Source: an uncultured Oscillospiraceae bacterium (GTDB lineage Bacteria > Bacillota > Clostridia > Oscillospirales > Oscillospiraceae). From it: a stretch of DNA of 64,000 nt. This document shows positions 8,415-16,521 of the stretch, in pieces (position 1 is the first letter of the stretch; every line of letters starts with the position of its first letter). The stretch covers positions 13,383 through 77,382 of the forward strand of contig CAAFLG010000022.1 of assembly GCA_900763705.1 (NCBI GenBank), read 5' to 3'. The translations under genes were made by a program, and so were the position numbers. The notes under the pieces were generated by a model. The model was not told the origin of the DNA, searched no databases, and saw nothing but the letters and a program-made list of their open reading frames with translations.

Positions 8415-8483
8415 ACGCACCATCGTCGCCCGAATAGACGGAAAGAGACAAAAAATAAGTAAATTCTTGTCAAAGTTGCCCTG

Positions 8484-8512
8484 TTGCAATCTGCACAAAA
8501 ATCCTGTTTAAT
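8484..8512 (+). promoter_or_regulatory. Promoter of xpt
   Basis: TTGCAA (8484-8489), 17-bp spacer, TTTAAT (8507-8512), about 45 bases before the start codon. No purine aptamer is visible in this leader, unlike the guaD leader. Confidence 0.6.
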
Positions 8513-8556
8513 GAAAGTTACATCAATTCGATCATTCCATTCAGGAGGGGTATTCT

Positions 8557-9135
8557 ATGGAGCTTCTTCAGGAGCGCATCCGTCGCGAGGGCAGAGTCCT
8601 GCCCGGCAACATCGTCAAGGTCGACGGTTTCCTCAATCACCGCGTCGACACCCGTCTGCTCGAGGACATCGCGGACGAGTTCGCCAAGCATTTCGACACC
8701 AGCAAGATCACAGTCGTTCTGACGGCGGAGGCCAGCGGCATCGCACTTGCGACCATCTGCGCGCAGAAGTACGGCGTTCCCATGCTCTTCGCCAAGAAGG
8801 CCAAGAGCGACAACATCGAAAGCGGCCTCTATCAGAGCGAGGTGTTCTCCTACACCTACAAGAAGAAGGTCACGCTGCTCGTCTCTCAGGAGTGGCTGAA
8901 CGCGGACGATCACGTGCTCATCATCGACGACTTCATGGCCAACGGCTTCGCCGTGCAGGGCCTTGTCGATATCGTCAATGCCGCGGGCGCGAAGCTCGAG
9001 GGCATCGGCATCGCCGTGGAAAAGGGCTTCCAGGGCGGCGGCGACCGTTTCCGCGCAAGCGGCATCCCCTACAAGGCGCTCGCCGTCATCGAAAAGGCGG
9101 ACGAGAACGGTTTCGTGTTCCGGGAGGAAGAGTAA
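8557..9135 (+). CDS. xpt: Xanthine phosphoribosyltransferase
   Basis: This 192-residue type I phosphoribosyltransferase converts xanthine and PRPP to XMP. The PRPP loop VLIIDDFMANG is clear, and the N-terminal MELLQERIRREG and the Y-KKK-V-LLVS segment match the Xpt subgroup rather than hypoxanthine-guanine enzymes. Length agrees with Bacillus Xpt. CAGGAGGGG precedes the ATG. It works with the nearby guanine deaminase in purine salvage. A strong terminator follows. Confidence 0.93.
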   Translation: MELLQERIRREGRVLPGNIVKVDGFLNHRVDTRLLEDIADEFAKHFDTSKITVVLTAEASGIALATICAQKYGVPMLFAKKAKSDNIESGLYQSEVFSYTYKKKVTLLVSQEWLNADDHVLIIDDFMANGFAVQGLVDIVNAAGAKLEGIGIAVEKGFQGGGDRFRASGIPYKALAVIEKADENGFVFREEE

Positions 9136-9141
9136 GACTTC

Positions 9142-9181
9142 AAAAAAGAGAGGCTGTCCATCCGGCCAGCCTCTCTTTTTT
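9142..9181. terminator. Bidirectional terminator between xpt and nitrilase gene
   Basis: A 15-bp stem (9142-9156 with 9167-9181) is flanked by A6 and T6, so it works for both converging genes. Confidence 0.85.
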
Positions 9182-9198
9182 GAGTTTTGGATCGGCGC

Positions 9199-9987
9199 TT
9201 ACAGCCGGTAGAGTTCGGGCCTTCTGTCGTGGAAGACGGGGACGGCGGCGCGGAGGGGACGGATGCAGGAGAGGTCTAAGTCGGCGGACAAAATCTCCTC
9301 TTCCCCGCCGCCTTGCACGAGCACCGTACCGAGCGGGTCTATGACGCGCGAAAAGCCGCCGTAGACCGTGCCGTCGCGCGCGCCGCAGGCATTGCAGGAG
9401 ACAACATAGAGCTGGTTTTCGATGGCGCGGGCGGCGGTGAGCGTCTCCCAGTGGTATTGGCGCGCCGCCGTCCACTGGGCGGGCAGGAACATGACCTGCG
9501 CCCCGCGCAGCGCAAGCGTGCGCCAGAGCTCGGGGAAGCGCAGCTCGTAGCAGATGAGAAGACCGCAGCGCACGCCGTCGAGCGTGAAGGTGACGAGATG
9601 GTTCCCGGGGGTGTAGACCTCGTGCTCGCCCATGGGCGTGAAAGGGTGCGTCTTGTCGTATTCTGCAAGGCAGGCGCCCGCGCGGTCAAAGACGCAGGCG
9701 GTGTTGTAGATGCGACCGCCGCGTTTGTTTGAGACGCTCCCCGCGACGATGTTGACATTCAGCTCGCGCGCAAGCGGGGAAAAGCGCGCGCGGACGGCCT
9801 TCGTGTCCTCATCGCTCGCCCCGGCAAGGTCGCCCGCGGGCATGAAGCCCGTGTTCCACGTTTCGGGCAGAACGATCACGTCGGGCGCGGTCTCGCGCGC
9901 GGCGCGGCGGATGAGCGCCTCGGCGCGGTCAAAGTTTTCTTTTCCTGCGAGCGAGCGCATATTCATCTGGATGACGCTGACTTTCAT
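9199..9987 (-). CDS. Carbon-nitrogen hydrolase (nitrilase/omega-amidase-like)
   Basis: This 262-residue cytosolic hydrolase of the nitrilase superfamily has the Glu-Lys-Cys triad in VIVLPETWN, YDKTHPF and LLICYELRFPE. The CYELRFPE block and length resemble omega-amidases (Nit2-like) acting on alpha-ketoglutaramate or related amides, but the substrate is not certain. The ATG at 9987 is preferred because TTGGAGGATACC lies just before it; an in-frame TTG at 10002 overlaps that site. It converges with xpt. Confidence 0.88.
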   Translation of the reverse strand: MKVSVIQMNMRSLAGKENFDRAEALIRRAARETAPDVIVLPETWNTGFMPAGDLAGASDEDTKAVRARFSPLARELNVNIVAGSVSNKRGGRIYNTACVFDRAGACLAEYDKTHPFTPMGEHEVYTPGNHLVTFTLDGVRCGLLICYELRFPELWRTLALRGAQVMFLPAQWTAARQYHWETLTAARAIENQLYVVSCNACGARDGTVYGGFSRVIDPLGTVLVQGGGEEEILSADLDLSCIRPLRAAVPVFHDRRPELYRL

Positions 9988-10056
9988 GGCGGTATCCTCC
10001 AAAATGTTCTGATACCGCCATTATACGAAAAATTCGCGGCCATTGCAACGCACAGA

Positions 10057-10084
10057 AAAAAAGACGGCCGAAGCCGTCTTTTTT
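10057..10084. terminator. Symmetrical hairpin with CGAA loop
   Basis: AAAAAAGACGGC (10057-10068) and GCCGTCTTTTTT (10073-10084) flank a CGAA tetraloop. It lies just upstream of the structured element at 10105 and is followed by TTTTCGTAT, which also precedes the copy at 49571-49755. Confidence 0.7.
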
Positions 10085-10104
10085 CGTATCGAAGCTGTCA
10101 AAAG

Positions 10105-10274
10105 GCCTCGCAGAGTTTGCGCCGCGCACGGCGCAAATAATCTTGATCGTAATTTCCGACGACATGTGCGTCGGAAATTACACTTCTCGCTCCGCAAACG
10201 TGCGCGCCTACGGCGCGTGCGCTGCAGCGGAGTGATATCTCCTCTCAACGAAGTGACGAAAGTCACTTCGTTGA
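10105..10274 (+). ncRNA. Dispersed structured element, copy A (four-hairpin candidate RNA)
   Basis: In order: a GCCTCGCAGAGTTT box (10105-10118); hairpin 1 (10116-10123/10130-10137); connector with TTGATCGT; hairpin 2 (10149-10158/10172-10181) with 13-nt loop ACGACATGTGCGT; helix P3 (CTCCGC 10190-10195 with GCGGAG 10227-10232) enclosing hairpin 3 (10203-10208/10212-10217); a CCTCTCA box; and hairpin 4 (10245-10257/10262-10274). Connectors match copies B and C while stems are unrelated in sequence yet paired. Hairpin 4 contains the stop codon of the convergent metal ATPase. G-U pairs in hairpin 3 favour the plus strand as the RNA. Not recognised as a known family. Confidence 0.7.
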
Positions 10275-12146
10275 AGTGCGCAGCGCTCTGATTGCATTGA
10301 GAACCGCTAAGACCATCACGCCGACGTCGGCGAAGATGGCGGCCCACATATTGGCAAGGCCCAGCGCGCCGAGGACGAGGCACAGCGCCTTGATGCCGAG
10401 GGCGAAGACGATGTTTTCATACACGATGCGCAGGCACTTGCGCGAGATCCGGATGCCTCTGGCGATCTTCATCGGGTCATCGTCCATGAGCACCACGTCG
10501 GCGGCTTCGATGGCGGCGTCGGAGCCCATCGCGCCCATGGCGATGCCGATGTCCGCGCGGGAGAGCACGGGCGCGTCGTTGATGCCGTCGCCGACAAAGG
10601 CGAGGCACTCGCCGCTCCCCTTTTCGCCGAGCAGACGCTCGACCTCACTGACCTTGCCGCCCGGCAGCAGCTCCGCGCGGAAATCGTCCACGCCAAGCTC
10701 CTCCGCGACCTTGGCGGCGACCTTCTGAATGTCGCCTGTGAGCATGACGGTCTTGCGCACGCCCGCGCGCCTCAGCGCGGCAATGGCCTCGCGCGCGTTG
10801 CTCTTCACCACGTCGGAGATCACGATATGGCCGGCGTACTCGCCGTCGACCGCCATGTGGACGATCGTGCCGACGCTGCGGCACTCCTGCCACTTGACGC
10901 CCAGCTCATCCATGAGCCGGCCATTGCCGGCGGCAACGCTGTGCCCGTCAACGGTGGCGACCACGCCGCGGCCGCTGCGCTCTTCAATGTCTGTCACGCG
11001 CGAGCGGTCAAGCTCGCCGCCGCAGGCCTTTTGCAGGCTCTTGCTGATCGGATGCGAGGACGCGCACTCGGCGAGCGCCGCGTACGCAAGGAGCTTGCGC
11101 TCCTCCATGGGGCTGTGGTGCACGGCCGTGACCTCGAACACGCCCTGCGTGAGCGTGCCGGTCTTGTCAAAGACGACGGTCTTCGTTTTCGACAGGGCCT
11201 CAAGATAGTTCGAGCCTTTGATGAGGATGCCCTCGCGGCTCGCCCCGCCAAGGCCCGCGAAAAAGCTGAGCGGGATACTGATGACGAGCGCACAGGGGCA
11301 GGAGATCACGAGGAACGTGAGCGCGCGGTAGACCCACACGCCCCACGCGGCGGGAGAGCCGCTGATGAGATTAAAAAGCGGCGGCAGCACGGCAAGCGCC
11401 AGCGCGCCGTAGCACACAGCGGGCGTGTAGACGCGGGCAAAGCGGGAGATGAAGTTTTCCGAGCGGGACTTGTGGCTGCTGGAGTTTTCCACCAGCTCGA
11501 GGATCTTCGACACCGTGGATTCGCCGAAGGCCTTCGTCGTTCTGACCTTGAGAACACCTGTCATGTTGATGCAGCCGCTGACGATCTCGTCGCCGGTCAT
11601 CACGTCGCGCGGCAGGCTCTCACCCGTGAGCGCCGCGGTGTTGAGCGTGGACGCGCCCTCGATGACAACGCCGTCGAGCGGGACCTTCTCGCCCGGCTGC
11701 ACGACGATGACCGAGCCGACGGCGACCTCGTCGGGGTCGACCTGCTCGAGCTTGCCGTCGCGCTCGATGTTGGCGTAGTCGGGGCGAATGTCCATCAGAG
11801 AAGCGATGCTGCGGCGGGACTTGCCCACCGCGCAGCTCTGGAACAGCTCGCCGATCTGGTAGAAGAGCATGACCGCGACGGCCTCGGCATAGTCGCCGCT
11901 CTTTTCGTAGACGGCGAGCGCGATGGCGCCGATGGTGGCGACTGCCATCAGGAAGTTTTCATCGAACACCTGATGGTTGCAGATGCCCTTCCATGCCTTG
12001 CGCAGAATGTCGTAGCCGATGGTGACATAGGCGGCGAAGTAGAGCGTGGTGGAGACGAGCATCGGCATGGGAATGAACTTCGCGGCGAGGAACAGCACCG
12101 CCGCGATCAGGATGCGATAAAGCATCTTTTTCTGCTTTTTTGTCAT
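10263..12146 (-). CDS. Heavy-metal-translocating P1B-type ATPase
   Basis: This 627-residue integral membrane pump exports metal ions using ATP. The transmembrane metal motif is CPC (ISCPCALVISIP), the phosphorylation site DKTGTLT, the actuator loop TGES, and the hinge GDGINDAP. CPC plus overall likeness to CadA/ZntA suggests Zn2+, Cd2+ or Pb2+, though Cu+ cannot be excluded. It has no N-terminal HMA domain; instead a separate HMA protein is encoded 66 bases upstream in the same direction. The ATG at 12146 is chosen because AAGGTGG lies 8 bases upstream. Its last codons and stop lie inside hairpin 4 of the structured element. Confidence 0.93.
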   Translation of the reverse strand: MTKKQKKMLYRILIAAVLFLAAKFIPMPMLVSTTLYFAAYVTIGYDILRKAWKGICNHQVFDENFLMAVATIGAIALAVYEKSGDYAEAVAVMLFYQIGELFQSCAVGKSRRSIASLMDIRPDYANIERDGKLEQVDPDEVAVGSVIVVQPGEKVPLDGVVIEGASTLNTAALTGESLPRDVMTGDEIVSGCINMTGVLKVRTTKAFGESTVSKILELVENSSSHKSRSENFISRFARVYTPAVCYGALALAVLPPLFNLISGSPAAWGVWVYRALTFLVISCPCALVISIPLSFFAGLGGASREGILIKGSNYLEALSKTKTVVFDKTGTLTQGVFEVTAVHHSPMEERKLLAYAALAECASSHPISKSLQKACGGELDRSRVTDIEERSGRGVVATVDGHSVAAGNGRLMDELGVKWQECRSVGTIVHMAVDGEYAGHIVISDVVKSNAREAIAALRRAGVRKTVMLTGDIQKVAAKVAEELGVDDFRAELLPGGKVSEVERLLGEKGSGECLAFVGDGINDAPVLSRADIGIAMGAMGSDAAIEAADVVLMDDDPMKIARGIRISRKCLRIVYENIVFALGIKALCLVLGALGLANMWAAIFADVGVMVLAVLNAIRALRTSTK

Positions 12147-12212
12147 GGGATGACCACCTTTCAAAAAGCGCCCCGGTGCGTTCGTCCGGGGCGAAGGGAG
12201 GGGGAGAATCTC

Positions 12213-12431
12213 TTACAGATAGATCTCGCAGTCGTCCTCGACCTTCTTGCAATTCTTGAGGACGGCCTTCATCACGCTCTTGGGGTCCTGACCCTCGGCG
12301 AACTCGACGGTCATCTTCTGGGTCATGAAGTTCACGACGGCGTCGGCAACGCCCTCGGTCTTCTTGGTGGCCTGCTCCATAAGGTTGGCGCAGTTGGCGC
12401 AGTCGACTTCGACCTGATAGGTCTTTTTCAT
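12213..12431 (-). CDS. Stand-alone heavy-metal-associated (HMA) domain protein
   Basis: This 72-residue protein has the ferredoxin-like HMA fold with the metal motif DCANCAN (CxxC) near residue 11. It resembles CopZ-type chaperones and the detached N-terminal domain of P1B ATPases. The C-terminal CEIYL ending is common in Clostridia. It precedes the P-type ATPase on the same strand, so it probably hands metal to that pump. GGAGAAAC lies before the ATG. The divergent regulator at 12622 probably controls both. Confidence 0.9.
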   Translation of the reverse strand: MKKTYQVEVDCANCANLMEQATKKTEGVADAVVNFMTQKMTVEFAEGQDPKSVMKAVLKNCKKVEDDCEIYL

Positions 12432-12466
12432 GGTATGTTTCTCCTTTTCGGCACAAAATATTTAAC

Positions 12467-12486
12467 GATTAAGCGCTTGTTTAATC
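12467..12486. promoter_or_regulatory. Candidate operator of the ArsR-type regulator
   Basis: GATTAA (12467-12472) and TTAATC (12481-12486) form an inverted repeat in the divergent region between the metal-pump genes and the regulator. It overlaps the -35 box of the regulator promoter, a typical place for ArsR/SmtB repression. Confidence 0.5.
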
Positions 12487-12505
12487 TTGATGACCGTACT
12501 ATAAT
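12477..12505 (+). promoter_or_regulatory. Promoter of the hybrid regulator
   Basis: TTGTTT (12477-12482), 17-bp spacer, TATAAT (12500-12505), about 115 bases before the start codon. Confidence 0.65.
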
Positions 12506-12621
12506 GTCCGCAAAGGCAAAAGTCAAGGCGCGAGCGCGCGTCTCTTCCGTTTGGGCGAAACAAACTTCCAAACGGGATAGAAACTGCGCGCTGCGAGCGA
12601 AAAAGAAAGGCGGAAAACACG

Positions 12622-13386
12622 ATGAGCGAACCCCATTTGCCCCACGACCACAGCGGCGGCGCGATGCTCCGGCTGCAAGAATCGGTGGAAACGGCGGGCA
12701 GCTTTCAGACCGTGGCCGACATCTTCAAGCTCCTCTCTGACAGCAGCCGCGTGCGCATTTTCTGGCTGCTGTGCCACTGCGAGGAGTGCGTCATCGACCT
12801 CTCTGCGATGGTCGGCATGAGCTCGCCCGCGGTGTCGCACCATTTGAGGCAGCTGCGTGAGAGCGGACTTCTCGTCTCGCGCCGCGTGGGGAAAGAGGTC
12901 TACTACCGCGCGTCGGACAGCGAGCAGGCGCAGCTATTGCACCGCATGATCGAGCGCACGATGGAGATTTCCTGTCCCAAGGAGGAGAGCCGCGCCGCGA
13001 CCGGCGCGCCGCACCTTCCCCCGCTCGATGCTGAGCTCCACGAAGGCGGCGGCACCGCCGAGCAGCTCGAGACCATCCGCGCCGTGCACGATTATCTGAC
13101 GCAGCACCTTTCAAGCCGCGTGACGATCGACGAGCTGTCGCGCCGCTTTTTGATGAATCCCTCGACGATGAAGGCGCTTTTCAAATCAGTATATGGCTCG
13201 TCGCTCGCCTCGCACGTCCGCGAGCACCGCATGCAGCATGCGGCAAAGCTCCTTGCAGAGGGCGACGAGAGCGTCGCACAGGTCGCGCGCGCCGTCGGCT
13301 ACGAGAGCCAGAGCAAGTTTTCCACCGAATTCCACAAGGCCTTCGGCGTCCTGCCGACGGAGTACCGAAAAGCGCAGAAAAAGTGA
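12622..13386 (+). CDS. Hybrid transcription regulator: ArsR HTH fused to AraC-type HTH
   Basis: This 254-residue protein joins two DNA-binding modules. Residues about 25-110 form an ArsR/SmtB winged helix (FKLLSDSSRVRIFWLL, then a CHCEECVIDLS metal-site-like segment and MSSPAVSHHLRQLRESGLL). ECV-D-L matches the ELCVCDL metal-site position of the family. Residues about 150-250 form an AraC double HTH (DYLTQHLSSRVTIDELSRRF and a VARAVGYESQSKFSTEFHKAFG block). The N-terminus is His-rich (HLPHDHSGG). It is divergent from the HMA protein and metal ATPase and probably senses metal. The fusion is unusual; both halves are complete. Confidence 0.88.
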   Translation: MSEPHLPHDHSGGAMLRLQESVETAGSFQTVADIFKLLSDSSRVRIFWLLCHCEECVIDLSAMVGMSSPAVSHHLRQLRESGLLVSRRVGKEVYYRASDSEQAQLLHRMIERTMEISCPKEESRAATGAPHLPPLDAELHEGGGTAEQLETIRAVHDYLTQHLSSRVTIDELSRRFLMNPSTMKALFKSVYGSSLASHVREHRMQHAAKLLAEGDESVAQVARAVGYESQSKFSTEFHKAFGVLPTEYRKAQKK

Positions 13387-13387
13387 G

Positions 13388-14905
13388 TTAGAGGAGGTCG
13401 AACGTCCCTGCTTCCCACGGTGTTTCGCGGAAGCCGACGCGCCAGTCAACGTGGTCGACCGCCGCAAAGTGCAGCGACGAGCACGTGGTGTGGAGCTTCC
13501 CCTGCGCCGCTTCGCCCGCGACGATGGCGACCGGCCCGTCCGCGCCGCCGATGATGCCGACGCAGAAGTCGTTCTGCGCCTCGGGCGCAAAGAAAGCGGT
13601 CTCACGTCTGACCTGACGCGGGCGGTCGCTCTCGGCGCAGTCCTCGACGAAGATCGAGTGTTCCGGCGGCTCGGGCATGAGCGTGTAACTCATGGCAGTG
13701 AAGTGCGTCGGATAGTCGAATCCTGGGTCGAGTGTCATGCGCTCGCGCGGCAGCTCCTGCGGCTCGACCTCCTGTACGGCGAGCGTATACTTCGTGCCGC
13801 GGTAGGAGAAGGCGAACGTGTCGCCCGCCCTGTCCGCGCGGAAGCGCGCCCCGGGGACGCGCACCTCGTCCGCCGTCATCGTGACGGCGAGTGATTTGAG
13901 CTTCGGCGCGCGCTTTGTGACGAAGGGAAAGGCCGCACGGCGGATGCTCCAGCCATACGCGCGGTCGAGGCCGTAGTGCGCCATGGCGGGCTCTGCGTCG
14001 GCGCAGAAGGCGGGCTGCTCCGGCAGGAAAATAACGCCGCAGCCGTGGCTCGTGCGGAGCTTTGCGCCGTTCAGGGTGAGGCTTGGGGAAAAAGCAAGGC
14101 TGAGCGGGTGCTCGCGCTCCATCTGTTCGCGTTCGTCGCGCGTGAAGTTGATGGATTCATCGCTTTCGGGATCGATGCCCCACTTTTCCATAAAGCCGCG
14201 CAGCGCGGAAGCCTCCGCGCGCATACAAAAATCAACGACAATGCCCTTTGAACAAACGTAGATAGACGGCACGAACCAGTCGCGCCCCGCCCACGAAAAC
14301 CACTTTTGTACGCTCATTTCCCTGCCCGCGCGCTCGCGCCCGTGGTGGCCCCAAAAGCTGCCGTCAAAGTAGACCTTCCAGTCCTCTTTCTGTTCGGGCG
14401 CGTCGGGATTCATTTCGGGGTCGTAGAAGTCCTCGGTGAATTTGAGCTTGCTGAGATCGAACTCCGCTTGCAGCTTGCGCAGGTATTGCCACGGCCGCTC
14501 CATCGGCGTGAGGGAAAAGACTGCGGTGATCTGCGAGAGCACCGCCTTCTGCTCGTCCGTCGGCGGATTCTCGGCAAGAAAGGCGTCGAATTGCGCCTCG
14601 TCCCACTGCCACGCCTGCTCGAGCGCCGCACTGTCGCCGACGGCGAGCAGCAGGCGCAGAAAATCGCTGAAATCGCGCGCGATGACGTGCACGCAGTCCT
14701 TGCCGCCGTTCATCGGGCTCACGGCGAAGACCGCCTCGCCAAAACCGCGGACAAAGCAGAAGTGGATGCCGTCCACGCCCGCCCAGCCGAAGATAGAAGC
14801 GCCCTTGGGCGTGCAGAAATAGGGATCGTTGTCCTCCCGCCGCATCACGCTGAGAGACGATAAGTCAAGATGCTTGCGCAGAAATTTTTGATAAAACGCC
14901 GCCAT
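13388..14905 (-). CDS. Unknown 505-residue protein with a GGADGP motif
   Basis: No family is recognised. The ATG at 14905 is chosen because AAAGGAGGG lies about 6 bases upstream; an in-frame ATG at 14938 precedes that site. The protein looks soluble: no signal peptide or clear membrane helices, many Trp/Phe-rich strands, and two similar-looking halves. Near residue 450 it has VGIIGGADGPVAI, strikingly like the IIG(G/A)ADGPTSI block of sodium-pumping decarboxylase beta subunits, one of which is encoded at 49955-51094. It ends 1 base from the stop of the converging regulator, so the two share no obvious terminator. Confidence 0.75.
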   Translation of the reverse strand: MAAFYQKFLRKHLDLSSLSVMRREDNDPYFCTPKGASIFGWAGVDGIHFCFVRGFGEAVFAVSPMNGGKDCVHVIARDFSDFLRLLLAVGDSAALEQAWQWDEAQFDAFLAENPPTDEQKAVLSQITAVFSLTPMERPWQYLRKLQAEFDLSKLKFTEDFYDPEMNPDAPEQKEDWKVYFDGSFWGHHGRERAGREMSVQKWFSWAGRDWFVPSIYVCSKGIVVDFCMRAEASALRGFMEKWGIDPESDESINFTRDEREQMEREHPLSLAFSPSLTLNGAKLRTSHGCGVIFLPEQPAFCADAEPAMAHYGLDRAYGWSIRRAAFPFVTKRAPKLKSLAVTMTADEVRVPGARFRADRAGDTFAFSYRGTKYTLAVQEVEPQELPRERMTLDPGFDYPTHFTAMSYTLMPEPPEHSIFVEDCAESDRPRQVRRETAFFAPEAQNDFCVGIIGGADGPVAIVAGEAAQGKLHTTCSSLHFAAVDHVDWRVGFRETPWEAGTFDLL

Positions 14906-15017
14906 GGAAAGCCCTCCTTTGGAGTTCAGGTTTTCCATAGCATACCATATGGGTGCGGAAAAGTCACCGGAATTGCGAAAGCTGTGGATTTTTCGCGCCG
15001 GAAGCCGCGCTGCGGCC

Positions 15018-15046
15018 TTGCCACGCTCTCGCGAACATGATATACT
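15018..15046 (+). promoter_or_regulatory. Promoter of miaB
   Basis: TTGCCA (15018-15023), 17-bp spacer, TATACT (15041-15046). Transcription would start near 15053, just before the TTG start of miaB. Confidence 0.7.
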
Positions 15047-15084
15047 ATATTGCTAAACTATCGAGATTTGGGAGGAATTTTCCC

Positions 15085-16503
15085 TTGAAACGGAATGAAG
15101 TCATCGTCAGCGAGCAGGAGCTCGCGCGTCAGAAGGAATTTACGCGCAAGATGCGCGAGATGAACGACCGCCGCACCCGCACGCCGCTCGCGCTGGTCGA
15201 CACGTTCGGCTGCCAGCAGAACGTGGCCGACGGCGAGGTGCTCATGGGCATGCTGCGCGAGATGGGCTACGAGCTCACGCGCGATGAAAATCAGGCGGAC
15301 GTGATCCTGCTCAACACCTGCGCCATCCGCGAGCACGCGGAAAAGCGCGTTTACGGCCACTTGGGCCGCCTCAGCCACACGAAGGCCGCAAAGCCCGATC
15401 AGATCATCTGCCTCTGCGGCTGCATGGCGCAGCAGAAGGTCGTGGCCGACAAGGTGAAAAATTCCTACCATCACGTCGACCTTGTGCTCGGCCCGCAGGC
15501 CGAATGGCGGCTCCCCGAGCTGCTGCACGAGGTGTACACGAAGAATAAGCGCGTCTTCTCCATCGAGAACGAGCATGGCCGCATCGCCGAGGACCTTCCC
15601 ATCGTGCGCGAGGGCGGCGTGCGCGCGTGGGTGAGCATCATGTACGGGTGCAATAACTTCTGCTCGTACTGCATCGTGCCATATGTCCGCGGCCGCGAGC
15701 GCAGCCGCGAGCCGGAGAAGATCATCGAGGAGTGCCGCGGCCTCATCGCCGAGGGCTACAAGGAGATCACCCTCCTCGGCCAGAACGTGAACAGCTACGG
15801 CAAGGACTTGGGCACCGATTACGACTTTGCAGACCTTCTTTCCGCCATCAATGAGATCCCCGGCGACTACTGGCTCCGGTTTATGTCGAGCCAGCCGAAG
15901 GACGCGACCAACAAACTTTTCGACACGATGGCACGCTGCGAGCACGTTGCAAAGCAGCTTCACCTCCCCGTCCAGTCCGGGTGCGACCGCGTTCTGAAAG
16001 CGATGAACCGCCCCTACACGCGCGCAAAGTACGAGGAAATGATCGCCTACGCGCGAAGCGTCATGCCAAGCATGGTGCTCACGAGCGACGTGATCATCGG
16101 CTTCCCGGGAGAGACCGAGGACGAAGCGATGCAGACTGTCGATCTTGTAGAAAAGACGCAGTTCGACGCGCTCTTCACCTTTATTTTCTCCCCGCGTCCC
16201 GGCACGCCGGCGGCGAAGATGGCCGACCCCGTCTCGCGCGAGGAAAAGCAGGTCTGGTTTGAAAAGCTCGTCGACGCGCAGAACGCCATCAGCGCGAAAA
16301 AGCACGCAGCCTACATCGGCAGGACGGTCAAGGTGCTCGTCGACGGCGAGAGCGACGACGAGGCCTTCCCCCTCGCCGCGCGCACGGAGGGCAACCGCCT
16401 CGTGCGCATGAAGGGCGACAAGGCCCTGATCGGCACATTTGCCAAAGCGAAGATCACCGACAGCAACACCTGGGCGCTCTACGGCGAAGAGGTAGAGGAA
16501 TAA
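15085..16503 (+). CDS. miaB: tRNA-2-methylthio-N6-dimethylallyladenosine synthase MiaB
   Basis: This 472-residue radical-SAM enzyme methylthiolates i6A37 in tRNAs reading UNN codons. It has the N-terminal UPF0004 domain with three cluster Cys residues (DTFGCQQN, NTCAIRE, CLCGCM), the radical-SAM CxxxCxxC in CNNFCSYC, and a C-terminal TRAM domain. The TTG at 15085 is chosen: GGAGG ends 9 bases upstream and a good promoter sits just before it, whereas the longer open frame from 14953 starts upstream of that promoter. MiaA, which makes the i6A substrate, is encoded 6 kb downstream. Confidence 0.93.
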   Translation: MKRNEVIVSEQELARQKEFTRKMREMNDRRTRTPLALVDTFGCQQNVADGEVLMGMLREMGYELTRDENQADVILLNTCAIREHAEKRVYGHLGRLSHTKAAKPDQIICLCGCMAQQKVVADKVKNSYHHVDLVLGPQAEWRLPELLHEVYTKNKRVFSIENEHGRIAEDLPIVREGGVRAWVSIMYGCNNFCSYCIVPYVRGRERSREPEKIIEECRGLIAEGYKEITLLGQNVNSYGKDLGTDYDFADLLSAINEIPGDYWLRFMSSQPKDATNKLFDTMARCEHVAKQLHLPVQSGCDRVLKAMNRPYTRAKYEEMIAYARSVMPSMVLTSDVIIGFPGETEDEAMQTVDLVEKTQFDALFTFIFSPRPGTPAAKMADPVSREEKQVWFEKLVDAQNAISAKKHAAYIGRTVKVLVDGESDDEAFPLAARTEGNRLVRMKGDKALIGTFAKAKITDSNTWALYGEEVEE

Positions 16504-16521
16504 AGAAAAGGGGGCTTTTTG

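Noticed and set aside
8415..8556. Search for a purine riboswitch before xpt
   Set aside because: No ATATAAT, GTTTCTAC or CTATG core is present in this leader; only a promoter is seen.
10085..10274. Reading the hairpin clusters as CRISPR repeats or IS ends
   Set aside because: There are no regularly spaced direct repeats, no cas or transposase genes, no target duplications visible, and the repeated parts are connectors and loops rather than terminal inverted repeats.
14953..15084. Longer N-terminus for miaB from 14953
   Set aside because: The promoter TTGCCA-17-TATACT (15018-15046) is inside that extension, and GGAGG is correctly placed for TTG 15085.
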